Below are positions 1-11,121 of a stretch of DNA of 64,000 bases, one piece after another. The DNA lies in assembly GCA_043228905.1 (NCBI GenBank), contig JBHGNT010000013.1, positions 12,152,001 to 12,216,000 on the forward strand, read 5' to 3'. Position 1 is the stretch's first letter, and each line of letters starts with the position of its first letter. This DNA comes from Azolla caroliniana (taxonomy: Eukaryota > Polypodiophyta). Below the pieces are notes generated by a model. It worked only from the letters and a program-made list of their open reading frames with translations, did no database searches and had not been told where the DNA came from. The position numbers were made by a program, and so were the translations under genes.

Positions 1-1
1 G

Positions 2-1252
2 GGACTGCTATACCGGCGAGGTATACCCGAAGAGCTTGTCGGTTACACAGATGCTGACTGGGCCGGCGATGCGTCTAATCGCTGCTCCACTTCCGGATAC
101 ATGTTCTCCATAGGTAGCGCGGCCGTTGCGTGGAGCAGCAAGAAGCAGCCCACAGTGGCTTTGTCAAGCACTGAGGCTGAGTACCGGGCCGCTACTGTTG
201 CCACTTGTGAAGCCATCTGGCTTCGGCGACTGCTGCGAGACTTGCGGATCGAGGTACCGACCCCGATCTCGATTTACTGCGATAACATGAGCGTACAGCT
301 CGCCAGGAACCCTGTGTTCCATGCTCGCACAAAGCACATCGAGATGCACTACCACTTCGTGCGTGAGCAGGTCCTGAACAGTGAAGTTGACCTACGGTAT
401 GTTCATACGGATCGGCAAGTTGCCGACATCTTCACCAAGCCGCTCGGATCGGACAAGTTGCAGTACTTTACCGACATGCTTGGTATTCAGCATCTCGACG
501 TGCCGCACATGAGGGGGAGAAGCAAGGGCAAAGTCTCTACCGAAACAGGCAAAGGCCAAAAACCTGTTGAACCCGTTGGTAAGAGGAGAGCCAGAAGAAG
601 AGGAGACAAGAAGATGAAGGAAGCCGAGTCGACGAAGGAAGTCGACACATCCGAACAGGTCGGAGCAAGCGGCTGTGAAGAAGAGTTGTGCACTCAGGAA
701 GAGAAGCGCATGCTGTGCGAAGGTCATCACGACGGTACTGACCATGATACAGAGTCGAATGAAGAATTCGATTTCGGTTCGCCGGCTGAAGAAGCCGAGG
801 GAAGCATGGAGAAGGCCAAGACTCGGAAGTGGTCCGATGTGGTGAGAGGCCTGACGCCGGAAGTCGAATCGGAGTGTACCGATTCGGACAAGAGCTGGAA
901 CGAGTCGGAGACAGCTGACTCGGATCAACAGATGGATCCGGATGAGACGGATCGACTGAAGGCCAAGGGGACACGGACACAGCAGAAGTCGATGCCATCG
1001 TGGGAGAACCGACGGATCGGCAAGCGCCGGAGTCACAGCAACGTGAGTGCTGAGATGGGCCTATTGAGCATACATGCCGATCGAGAGGGTCGAGGCGCGC
1101 AGAACCAAAGGGGTCGCGGCAAACGGGACCGGACCGGACGAGGAGCGCGAGCAAGGCGGAGTGACACCAGGAGAAGTCGGTTGGAAGAACCGACTGCCAC
1201 AGAGGTCGACACTGCGACCCCACCTCAGGTTGAGCTTGAGGGGGAGTGTTGA
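2..1252 (+). CDS. copia element H: 3' end of pol (RNase H) with long C-terminal extension, 5'-partial
   Basis: The frame is open from base 2, so the start lies outside the window. Residues up to about nt 515 are a copia RNase H: a YTDADWAGD motif near nt 44, STEAEYRA near 170, YCDN near 275, KHIEMHYHFVRE near 330 and DIFTKPL near 430. A copia polyprotein normally stops soon after this. Here the frame runs on for about 245 more residues of Glu/Lys/Arg-rich, low-complexity sequence with many Ser-Asp-Glu clusters and RGRGKRDRTGRG-like basic repeats. It crosses the polypurine tract and stops at TGA 1250-1252, inside the first bases of the LTR. No membrane segment is visible. The RNase H call is firm; the role of the tail is unknown. 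Confidence 0.85.
   Translation, partial: GLLYRRGIPEELVGYTDADWAGDASNRCSTSGYMFSIGSAAVAWSSKKQPTVALSSTEAEYRAATVATCEAIWLRRLLRDLRIEVPTPISIYCDNMSVQLARNPVFHARTKHIEMHYHFVREQVLNSEVDLRYVHTDRQVADIFTKPLGSDKLQYFTDMLGIQHLDVPHMRGRSKGKVSTETGKGQKPVEPVGKRRARRRGDKKMKEAESTKEVDTSEQVGASGCEEELCTQEEKRMLCEGHHDGTDHDTESNEEFDFGSPAEEAEGSMEKAKTRKWSDVVRGLTPEVESECTDSDKSWNESETADSDQQMDPDETDRLKAKGTRTQQKSMPSWENRRIGKRRSHSNVSAEMGLLSIHADREGRGAQNQRGRGKRDRTGRGARARRSDTRRSRLEEPTATEVDTATPPQVELEGEC
1238..1246 (+). other. polypurine tract of copia H
   Basis: GAGGGGGAG lies directly against the LTR start TGTTGAGC. This is the usual plus-strand primer site of an LTR retrotransposon. Confidence 0.8.
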
Positions 1253-1639
1253 GCGGCAAGCTCAACTGGAGCCGGATCGGCTAAATAAGCTAGAGCCGGT
1301 AAGCAAGACGGATCGGGCGAAACGGATCGGTATGACGGTGAGCAACCGAACCGACAAGCAGTGGAGGCTGAGTGCAATCCGTAACCGGAAGTCCAATCGG
1401 AAGCCTAGTATAGGATAGACTACTAGGTAGCTACAGTCTCGTAGCAAGTGTCAGATGCTCGTGTGAGCATTGAAGTACATGGTACTTCTGTCAGTCCCAA
1501 GAGGACTTGTATAAATAGTGCTACTTAGCACAGTGTGTGTACAGAGTTTTGATATAATTTTGAAATTGTGTTCTGCTCTCTCTCTCTCTCTCTCTCTGTT
1601 GTTCTCTGTTTTATGCTTCCGCAAACACTTACGTTTACA
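1247..1639 (+). repeat. 3' LTR of copia H
   Basis: It starts TGTTGAGC next to the polypurine tract and ends in TTTACA, where Ty3-type integrase sequence of element G resumes. TATAAATAG at about 1511 is a likely TATA box. A CT microsatellite at about 1577-1597 lies in the presumed R/U5 part. The 3' border is set by the resumption of G coding sequence and may be off by a few bases. Confidence 0.75.
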
Positions 1640-2785
1640 GCGGCGTACCACGATAGTCCTTGGGCGGGACACCGTGGAACATGGGCCACGTTCGAAAAGC
1701 TAAAGGGGAAGTACTGGTGGCCGGGACTATATCGGGACGTGCATCGGTTCGTGACGACTTGCGAAAGCTGTCAGGCGCGCTCCATGATCCAACACCAGGA
1801 CGAGCTTCACCCGACCTACCCTCCGACCGTCCACTTCAAGTGGATGGTGGATTTGGTGATGATGCCAATGGGGGTAGGACAGATGCGGTATCTGGTGCTG
1901 GCTCGGGAGGATCTAATGAACCAGGTTGAAGTCTGAGCCCTGCAGAACAAGACGACTGCAGTCGTGTGCCGGTTTTTGATTGAGGACGTGGTATGTCGAT
2001 AAGGGTGCGTAGGGAAGATCGTGGCTGACCGTGGTGAGTTGGACGCAGAAGAGGCCGAAGAGTTGTTCGACCGGCTAGGAGTCAAACTTTCGCTCACCAC
2101 AGCGTACAATCCGGAGGCGAACGGGAAGGTAGAGCGCGGACACGGGCCGGTTGTCAAAGCGCTAGTACGGGCGTGCAGAGGCCCAGTCGGGAACTGGCCA
2201 CGGCTGCTGCCTTATGCCTTGTGGGCGAACCGGACTACGCACAGTTCGGTAACCGGGTTCATGCCGGCAGAGCTTATGTTCGGACAGAAGCCGATCATGC
2301 CAACAGAGCGAACAATCTCCTCGTGGGCCACGGTGGACTAGAGGGATGAGATGAGCAAGGAGGAACTGTTGGCGGCGCGGATTCGACAGCTCGAGCGGAG
2401 GCCGGAGGACATAGAGCGAGCCGCGGAAAAACTTCGGGTAGCGAGGATAAGGAACAAATCCCGGTTCGACTGAACACACCGGCTCCGACCAAGGAAGATC
2501 GAGGAAGGCGACTAGGTGTTAGTCTACGACAGCAGCCTCGACAATCAGCACAGGGCCACGCGGAAGTTTGCGAGGAGGTGGTTCGGGCCTTACGTAGTAA
2601 CAGGCACCAACGACAATGGGACGTACCATCTCGCGGAGCTCGACGGTACGAGAATGGCGATACCGGTAGCGGGGAAGATGATCAAAGCATTCAAGAAACG
2701 ACACGACGGTGAGCCGGAGCTAGGGGGCATGGACAGCAATGACGAGCAGCCCGAGGCGGAGGACGAATTGGTAAACAAGGAATAA
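1640..2785 (+). pseudogene. Ty3-type element G: broken integrase, 3' part of pol
   Basis: This is a near copy of the integrase of element B (minus strand, 14732-16249). It begins inside the HHCC zinc-binding region (HDSPWAGH, then TCESCQ), followed by the catalytic core (WMVDLVMMPMG; ADRGELDAEE; YNPEANGKVERGHG) and the C-terminal domain (RWFGPYVV, GTYHLAELDG). In-frame stops fall near 1934, 1998, 2339, 2471 and 2513. Comparison with B shows most are transitions at CGA or TGG codons. The 5' part of G lies outside the window because copia H interrupts it at 1639. G lacks the rRNA-gene insert found in B. Confidence 0.85.
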
Positions 2786-2861
2786 AAGCAAGGACTTGTT
2801 TTCTCCAGTAGGAACCCAATTTTGGCGCATATCGGTGGATGCGCGGTTAGGTGGGGGTGGA

Positions 2862-3550
2862 TGTCGTGAAGAAAACCGTACCCAGGCGCAAACCGTGTAT
2901 AGCGTGTGTGAACCGGCCCTTACACGTGGGCACGCCCCTTGTTGTATAGTAGATAGGTAGGCACAAAAGTCGAATCCTAGGTAGCAAGATTCTATAGGGA
3001 GAATCGAGGAGTATCTCTGTCTGAAAGGACAGAGAATTAATGCGATGTAAACGGGTGAAACGGCCTCCCTCCTTGAGCTATAAAAGAGAGGGAGACGGGG
3101 AGAGAAGGTATCGCGCGCTAGAGGGGACGAAGTGCTGTTGGACTAGGACTGAGCTCTTCTTCTCTGTCGTTCTCCATAGCTTTCTTTTGCGCAGGTTCTC
3201 AGGAGGCTGATTCTGCTCCGTGGAACGCCCGTGTGCTTCCGACAGAATCTCCATCTTGCTCCCCTGTGTGCATGGGTGGGTGATCAGGCGTCGGCATCCA
3301 TCTCGCCGACCTGATCGGATGTAACCGTTCGAGTCGTCCGCATACATACAAATACATACATATTTTTATATACATACGCTAGTGTTCTCAACTCGTGTCT
3401 CCTGTGTTGATTGGGCCGCGTCCTCGTGCGCTTCTTTGTCTATACGTGTGTGAGCGTCTCTCTCTTTCTCCCTCTTTTCTCACCTATTCCTCAGTCCAAG
3501 ACCCTAGTGCTCCCGCCTTGTTCTCCACGCACGCGCGTAGCAACTCGACA
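2862..3550 (+). repeat. 3' LTR of Ty3-type G (689 bp)
   Basis: It starts TGTCGTGAAG after the purine tract AGGTGGGGGTGGA (2849-2861) and ends CTCGACA. Both termini match the LTR of element B (14058-14708, inverted). A TATAAAAG box lies near 3079. The stretch 2786-2848 is short pol 3' sequence without a gene. Confidence 0.8.
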
Positions 3551-4789
3551 CCAGACAAGATCTCGAATCGGATGAGGATGAGGAACAGACGGAGGAACCA
3601 GTAGTCAGAAACTAGGGACGGAGATATCCTCTCCGGGAGAGAAGAGCCCCACGAAGATTTCCGGATGCAGAGCACATGTTGCTAACCGATGAGGGGGAGC
3701 TGGAAAGCTTCGAAGAAGCGAAGAGAGACACCTACAGCCGCAAGTGGTTGAGTGCCATGTAGGATGAGATGGATTCCCTACATGAGAACCACACGTATGA
3801 ACTGACGAAGTTGCCGAAAGGGAAGAGAGAACTCCGGAACAAGTGGGTGTGCAAGCTAAAACCGAGAGATGCCGGAAATCCACCAAGGTATAAGGCCCGA
3901 ATCGTGGGGAAGGGCTTCCAGCAGAAGAAAGGAGTAGGCTTCGATGAGATCTTTGCCCCCGTAGTAAAGATGACATCCATCCGGACGGTATTGGGCATAG
4001 CGGCAATCATGGATCTCGAGGTAGAGCAACTGGACGTGAAGACGACATTCCTCCATGGGGACCTTGAAGAAGAGATCTACATGCATCAATCGGAAGGATT
4101 TGAGAAGAAAGGGATGGAGCACCTGGTGTGCCGGCTGAAGAAGAGCTTATACCAACTGAAGCAAGCTCCCCGGCAATGGTACCGGAAGTTCGACTCCTTC
4201 ATGACCAACCAAGGGTACCACAAAACACAAGCCGATCATTGTGTGTTTGTGAAGAAATTTGACGGAGGAGACTTCTTGATACTACTCCTGTACCTGGATG
4301 ACATGTTGATCGTCGAACGAGACCAAGGCAAGATTCGGATGCTGAAGAAGGCTCTGAGCCAAACCTTCTCAATGAAAGACTTGGGTCTGGCAAGACAGAT
4401 ATTGGGAATGCACATCATCCGGGACCGGTCGAAGAAGGTGTTGTGGTTGTCACAGGAAAAGTACGTGACAAAGGTTCAACATGTCGAAGGCGAAACTGGT
4501 CAAATCAACACTTTTGGCAAACAGCAAGTTGTCCAAAAAACAAAGCTCGAGGACAAAGGCGGAGAAGACGGATATGATGAAGATACCATATGCCTCTGCC
4601 ATCGGAAGCTTGATGTACGCGATGGTATGTACTCGGTCGGACATCGGATATGCAGTCGGAGTGGTGAGCCGATTCATGAGCAATCCCGGAAGAGAGCACT
4701 GGAACGTGGTCAAGTGGATACTCCGGTATCGGAAAGGCACTTCGAGTATGTGCCTCCGGTTTGGCTCCGATAATCCCCAACTTGACGAT
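3551..4789 (+). pseudogene. copia element F: RT part of pol, left fragment
   Basis: This aligns residue by residue with the intact copia D. It contains the RRYPLRERRAPRRFP linker, HTYEL..LPKGKR, KARIVGKGFQQKKG, FAPVVKMTSIRTVL, DVKTTFLHGDLEEEIYM, LKQAPRQWYRKFDSF and the RT active site LLYLDDMLIV. D has YVDDM at that site. In-frame stops occur near 3615 and 3761. A deletion of about 10 nt near 4473 shifts the frame, after which coding continues to FGSDNPQLDD, where A is inserted. The 5' part is cut off by G at 3550. F is an older relative of C and D. Confidence 0.85.
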
Positions 4790-5229
4790 TGTTGTCCGCC
4801 GGAATAGTAACCAACGGACAAAAGCGTAGGAATAAGAAACTATAAAAGAGCATAACGCATGTAACGGTTCACGCAGGAAGCGTGAACGGCTAATTAGACC
4901 CTACATATATAAAGGGCAGAAAACCTCTTATGGAGGGGCGTGTAATTTTGGGAATGTAAAGAAACACCTGATAATAGAATTCTATCTTCTCTGATTTTCT
5001 GTGTATAATTGCGGCTAATTCAGTGTCGGTGTCTTGGATACTTAAGCGTTGTAGTACGTAAGTGTAGCCCTTGATAGGGATTCGGTTGTAGCCGTCTTCC
5101 CTTATACGCGGAGAGGTTACAGGGGTTCTCCCCTTACGCATTACGCTTAAACCCCTGTTCGTTGTTCCACACCCACCTTGAGGTCTAGGTCGAAGGACTG
5201 ACCACGGACCGTGTTCCTAAACGGCAACA
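4790..5229 (+). repeat. 5' LTR of element A (440 bp)
   Basis: TGTTGTCC...GGCAACA. By eye it differs from the 3' copy (36428-36867) at about 16 positions (3.6%), mostly transitions, with no length difference. A TATATAAAG box near 4909 is a probable promoter. An imperfect TTCACGC...GCGTGAA palindrome lies near 4868-4887. Confidence 0.85.
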
Positions 5230-5339
5230 CTTTTGGCACACCTGGTGATCTATGTTTCCTCACAGACGAGCAACAACGAATGGTTGTTTAGCTGCAGACG
5301 ACCCAGAGAACCAACACGACAAGATCGGCCAATAACAAG
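5230..5339 (+). other. leader of element A with putative primer-binding site
   Basis: CTTTTGGCACACCTGG follows the LTR directly, where a primer-binding site is expected. I cannot match it to a given tRNA. The leader continues after copia E at 10944-11121, up to the gag ATG. Confidence 0.5.
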
Positions 5340-5642
5340 TGTTGAAGACAAGGCCGTGTCGATGCGGAAGATCAAGTAGCATTCGATTCGAGTTGAGTAC
5401 CTGCGTATGACAGTTTCTAAGATCGTGCACAGAGAGAGAGAGAGAGACACAAAAGACTTTCTATTCAATAGAAAACAATAATACAACCCTAACACAACCA
5501 ACCTTACAAGAAGGTTACAAGGTCACTTTATATAGTGACCGACTTAGGGCAACTACCATTTATGCTAATTACACAAATGGCCCAAACTTGATCTATACAA
5601 AGGGATAGTGTGAATACGTCCATTATACACTTGTATTCGACA
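5340..5642 (-). repeat. 3' LTR of copia E (303 bp)
   Basis: On the minus strand it starts TGTCGAATAC and ends GTCTTCAACA. It matches 10624-10938 except for one substitution and fewer microsatellite units. The interval 5643-5865 between the LTR and the pol stop holds only the polypurine tract and no gene I can support. Confidence 0.9.
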
Positions 5643-5865
5643 CTCCCCCGTAATGGGCGTATACATGGGTTATCTAAGATTACAGGTATAAGCCTAGGTT
5701 CTCGGACATATCAGTTTTGTTCGAGTCGGCAGGGTCCGAAGGCAGAAGACCGAACTGGTCGGGTCGGAAGAGTTGAAGCCGATCATTAAGGAACTGATGT
5801 CGGTTGTCTGAAACCATCCTGCGCTGTGTCCGGCTCTAACCGGACTGGTTTGTCGTTACGCCCAT

Positions 5866-8800
5866 CTAATGCCGAAGGGACCGAAAGCGGTCTGCCGAAA
5901 GACACTTGGTCATTCCATCTGCGACATTGTCGGTTGTGGATATTTTCTCTAGACCGATTTTCCCTGAAATGACGCAATCCCGAACGAAGTGATATCGAAC
6001 GTCGATATGTTTGGAGGCGTTGTGGTGAACCGGATTTCTCGACAAGGCAACAACACCTTGACTGTCGCTATAGACAACTGGACCCGAGTCGTGGTCGACT
6101 TGCCGAAACGTGTGCGCCAGCCGGCCGAGCCACAAAGCTTCTTTTGCAGCGTCGGACGCAGCTACATATTCTGCTTTGGTCGTTGAGGTCGTTGTGCACT
6201 CCTGAAGTTTCGACTTCCACGAAATTGCTCCATTGCCGAATTTGAAGCAGTATCCAGTTGTTGATTTCCGACTGTCTATACAGCCGGCGAAGTCCGAGTC
6301 GGTGTAACCGACTACGCCTGAGGTTGAGTTCGGACCGAAAAGAATGCCGTGGTCTTTTGTGCCAGCCAGATATTTGAACACATGCTTGACTGCGTTCCAA
6401 TGCGATCGGCCAGGATTGTGCATAAATCTGCTAACGACTCCTACGGCATGAGAGATATCAGGTCGTGTCGCGACCATCAGGTACATAAGGGAGCCGACTG
6501 CCGGTGCATACGGTACCGACTTCATATCTTCCCCCTCCGGACCGGATGTCGGGCAGTCTCGCTGAGAGAGCCGAAGATTCATGGGGAGCGGGGTTGAAGC
6601 AGATTTGGCTGATTGCATGTTGAAGCGTTCCAAGACACGTCCGATATAGTCGGTCTGAGACAAAAAAAGATGTCGTTTATCGCGATGCCGACTAATCTTC
6701 ATGCCAAGTATGTGTCGTGCCGGACCGAGGTCCTTCATGGCAAACTTCAACCGCAGTTGCCGAATGAGATCGGCAAGTTCGCCCGCGTGGCGTCCAGAAA
6801 TTAGCATGTCGTCCACGTAAATGATGAGGAAGATGGGTGATCCATCTTGAGCTGTGTTGGTAAAAAGACAATGGTCCTCATCGCTTTTTGAGAAGCCGAT
6901 CGATTGGATGAAGTCATCGAACTTCTTGTACCATTGTCGCGGTGCCTGTTTGAGGCCGTATAGACTCTTCCTGAGTCAGCAGACTAGATGTTCTTGGCCA
7001 GTTGCCACGAAGCCTTTTGGCTGCTCCATATAAATTTCCTCTTCAAGATCACCATGGAGGAAGGCTGTTTTGACATCTAGCTGAATCAGCTCCAAGTTGT
7101 CGGCTGCCACTACGCCGAGTAGAAAACGAAGGGTTGTCATTTTCACCACTGGTGAAAAAATCTCGTCGAAGTCGACGCCATATTCTTGTCGGAAGCCCTT
7201 CGCAACTAATCTGGCCTTGTACTTTGGGGTGGTCGAATCAGACGTCTCTTTTAGTCGATAAACCCACTTGCAAGGAAGAGCACGTCGATTCTTAGGTAAT
7301 TCGACCAGATCCCAAGTCTTGTTTGCCCGAATGGAGTGCATTTCCGACTCCATCGCCAGATGCCAGGTGGCTGAATCGACAGATGTCGATGCTTCTTCGT
7401 AAGACGTCGGTTCGCCGGCGTCGGTGAAGAAAATTCCAGGAGAATACCTCTCCGGAGGTTGCGACAGTCTCTCGGATCGTCGAGGTATGATTGGACTGGT
7501 CGCATCGGGTATCGAGGTCGGATGGTCCGAAAGCGAATCATTCGGCTGTGCCGAGTCAGAGTTGTCCGAGTCGGTAGTGTAAGGTTTAGCTACCCGTGAA
7601 GCTGACCGTGTGTTAAGAGCGGGGCCTTCTTGAAGGGTCGGCACATCGGAAAATGTTACCCTTCGGACTTCGATCGATTTTTCGACTGATGGATTCATAG
7701 CCGACTCGTTGAACACAACGTCCGAACTTCGAACGATTTGTCTGCGTTCGGGGTCCCAGAGTCGGTATCCCATTTCGCCGTCTGATCCATATCCAAGGAA
7801 AATGCATTTCCTGGACCGAGGTGCAAGTTTTCGGCGATCATCTTTCGGAATAAGGGCGTACACCTCGCATCCGAAGATCCTCAGCTTGTCGTAATTCGGC
7901 TTACTGCCGATCCATAGTTCCTGAGGAATTTGAAGTCCTAGAGGTCTACTTGGCGACATATTGATTATGTGTACTGCCGTGAGTAGAGCCTCTGCCCAGA
8001 AGCCATCCGACAGTCCGGAGTGTTGGAGCATGGAAACTATCCGTTCTTGGATTGTCCGATTCATTCGTTCTGCAATCCCGTTTTGCTCCGGACTGTGTGG
8101 TGCCGTAAATTCACGTCGGATGCCGCGTTGTCGGCAGAATTTGACGAATTCTTCGGATTTGAACTCTCCCCCATTGTCAGTCCGAAAGCATTTCAGTTTT
8201 CGGTCAGTTTGATTTTCTACCATAGTGAGCCAGTCGGAGAAGATCGAGAAGACGCGATCTTTGGTGCGAATTGGATAAGCCCACACCTTTCGAGTCGAAT
8301 CGTCAATAAAACTGACGAAGTAAGAGGCACCGCCGAGAGACTGATGCGGCATTGGGCCACAGACGTCCGAGTGGACTAAATCGAGAGGTCTCGTTTCTCT
8401 TGGTGCTGATGTCGGGTGTGATGCGGCTGCTTGTTTGCCATACTGGCAATGTTCGCAGAATTGATGGTCCGAGAAGGAGAGTTTAGGGATGTATCCGGCT
8501 CTAGATAGGTGCGTAATGCCGGCCTTGCTGAGGTGTCCTAATCTTCTGTGCCATAGTGATGACACAGGAATATCCACCAAAAACAGGTTACCCTCTCTGA
8601 GCGTAACATGTAACGGATACAGTGAGTGTATCTTGGGTCCTCTAGCAAGCAGGAGGTTCCCCCTGTGGAGTGTCCACCCTCCCGAAGAAAAACCGGCACG
8701 AATGCCGTCTTCATCTAGTTGTCCGACTGAGATCAATGGCCTTGAGAGCTCGGGTACATGTCGGACATTGTGAAGTACAAGTGTAGAGCCACCTGCAAGG

Positions 8801-9867
8801 TTGAGCTCTACTGTGCCGATTCCAATGATGTCACAGTGTTGCGAGTTGCCGACTCGAACTGAGTCGGAGTGACGGATCGTATATTGCCGAAATTGGGATC
8901 GATGAGGAGTCACGTGGAATGACGCGCCCGAATCTAAGAGCCATGTGCTCGATTCTTCAGTCGTGAGCAGAACTTCTGATCCGACTGGATTTTCGATTGA
9001 TAGTATATTCGGGTCGTTTGGTAGCACATCAGCTGAGAAGCTGACGTAATTGATCTCCTCATGCCGGCCACTCTTCTTGTCTGATTTCTGAGACTTGTCG
9101 TTCTTGTTCTTGAGTGCGCGGCAGTCGGCTTTGATGTGTCCGGGTTTCTTGCAATAGTTGCAGATTCGATTATCCCGTGACTGGCTCCGTCTTCGCTGAT
9201 TGTTCGGCTGCCGTGAGGAATCTCTTCCTCGTATGTTCGATCGGTCTGTCGAACCTTGTACTACATAAGCGTCGTCTGTTGAGTCTTTGGCGAAAGACTT
9301 TCTCCGAGCTGCTTCGGTCAGGATTGCGCTCGTGACTTCGGAGTATTTAACAGCCGTGGTTGACGCGTTGCACACGGTTGTGACGAAAGTTTCCCATGAT
9401 GAGGGAAGGCTGCTCATGAGTATCATTGCTCTGAGTTCATCCTCGATTGCCGTCCCCTGAGATGAGATTTGGGAGCTTATGCTTTCGTACTCATTGAGAT
9501 GTGCTTGAACCGAATCTGATTCTTTCATCCGCAAGTTGTAGAGGCGCCGGATCAGAAACATCTTTGTTGCAGCGACCTTCTTTTCGTAGGTGTCCGACAG
9601 TGTTTTCCACAGTTCGAATGCTGTCGTACACGATTGCACCGTAAAGTATACCGATTCCGATAGGTGCATCCGAATCGTGGCGCGGACGATTCTGTCCAGC
9701 TTCTGCCACTCAATTGGTTTGTATCCTTCTGGAGGTTCTTCATTTTCGATGGGATCGATTTGCCCCTTGACTATGAGATAGTCCTGCATTTGCTCCTTCC
9801 AGAAGTTGAAGTTCGATCCATCGAACTTTCGTAGACTCATTTCTGACGAGCCGGATGTTGATGCCAT
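5866..9867 (-). pseudogene. copia E gag-pol polyprotein, one in-frame stop
   Basis: ATG at 9867 reads MASTSGSSEMSLRKFDG. Domains in order: gag (UBN2-like, FNFWKEQMQDYL), zinc knuckle CNYCKKPGHIKADC, protease WLLDSGASFHVTP, integrase (HRRLGH..CEHC, then HSDVCG, RTDNGGEF, PEQNGIAERMN), RT (KARLVAKGF, FLHGDLEEEIYM, IIYVDDMLIS) and RNase H (YTDSDFAGC, TKAEYVAAS, YSDSQG, KHIDVRYHFVRD). The frame is open over about 1,333 codons except for one TGA at 6976-6978, within the RT just after EHLVC. A C-to-T change from an Arg codon explains it. Otherwise it is full length for a copia polyprotein. Confidence 0.9.
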
Positions 9868-10623
9868 CAAATTTGGTTTCGGTTGACGAAGCTCGGTTCG
9901 GAGTTGACTACGAACCTTGTTGGAGTGCAGCCGGTTGGCTCACCCGATATCGTTCTAGTCGGATTTGAACCCGAGTCGGTTCGGCTTCGGATATATGTAT
10001 TGTTGAACTTGCTCGAATTGACTCCGGTAACTTGAGGGACAGAACCGACTGGTCTTCCCGAATGTTGCCGAGTCGGAGTGAGCCCGGTTCGCTTCCGAAT
10101 ATATATGCCAAATACCGATTATTGAAACCGATTGTCTGGACCGATTCTGCTTCGGGTGACTGCAGCGACGAGAGAGGCGGATCCAACTGATCCTCCCGAA
10201 TGTCGATCAGCCGGATGAAGCACGAATTGGGGTTGTTGTCTTGAGACCGATCTGCACCAAGTGGTTACAATGAGCGGCGAGCAGCGTTTGATGACCTCTT
10301 CGGATGCCGTTTAACCGAGTGGAGCACGATCGTGTCAATGTTGCACAAGGGGATTTCACCTCGAGCGGTTACGATCACAAGGAACAGAGTACAACCGGCT
10401 GGCTTACTCCAAGCGAAGATGATCTAACGCGATGAGATGCAAGCCTCGTTTCTCTTCTTCTTCTCTGTTTCTTCGAATGGCGCAAGAAGCCGAATGCTTT
10501 GCAGACTAGGATGAAGCGAAAGGCCGAATACTGTGCAGGCTGTGATGAAGCGAAGAACCGACTGCTGTGCAGGCTGAGACGACGGCCGACAGCGGGTTGA
10601 GGGACCTCAGCTCTTATACCAAA
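9868..10623 (-). other. long 5' leader of copia E with primer-binding site
   Basis: This is about 750 bp between the 5' LTR and the gag ATG. The site next to the LTR (10610-10621, minus strand TGGTATAAGAGC) is one base from the usual plant site complementary to initiator tRNA-Met. Short frames occur but none looks conserved. Parts of the leader recur in decayed form at 37870-38165. Confidence 0.6.
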
Positions 10624-10938
10624 TGTTGAAGACAAGGCCGTGTCGATGCGGAAGATCAAGTCGCATTCGATTCGAGTTGAGTACCTGCGTATGACAGTTT
10701 CTAAGATCGTGCACACAGAGAGAGAGAGAGAGACACACACACACACAAAAGACTTTCTATTCAATAGAAAACAATAATACAACCCTAACACAACCAACCT
10801 TACAAGAAGGTTACAAGGTCACTTTATATAGTGACCGACTTAGGGCAACTACCATTTATGCTAATTACACAAATGGCCCAAACTTGATCTATACAAAGGG
10901 ATAGTGTGAATACGTCCATTATACACTTGTATTCGACA
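10624..10938 (-). repeat. 5' LTR of copia E (315 bp)
   Basis: Same ends as the 3' copy. It carries a longer GA then CA microsatellite at about 10716-10746. Confidence 0.9.
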
Positions 10939-11121
10939 ACAAGGTCCGTCACACGCCAGGCAGAAGAACGCGCACAGCAAAAGCCACGCATCAGCGACCT
11001 CAGTACTACCTGTCGTGAGTGGAAAGGGGATTCTTCGCTCCCCAAATACCTCGACGAGACGCGGGGACCACGCTCACCACAACCACCCTGTGACCTTTCC
11101 CGATCCGCCGTAGCTCCCACT

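Larger units (their letters stand above)
5340..10938 (-). mobile_element. copia LTR retrotransposon E, nearly intact
   Basis: Target duplication ACAAG is at 5335-5339 and 10939-10943. LTRs are 5340-5642 (3') and 10624-10938 (5'). They differ by one base substitution plus a change in length of a GA/CA microsatellite (303 against 315 bp). A primer-binding site, one gag-pol frame with a single stop codon, and a polypurine tract (CTCCCCCG, 5643-5650, minus strand) complete it. It sits in the leader of element A. Confidence 0.9.

Noticed and set aside
101-1036. Long minus-strand frames opposite the H tail
   Set aside because: They mirror the plus-strand RNase H and its low-complexity tail; no motif of their own.
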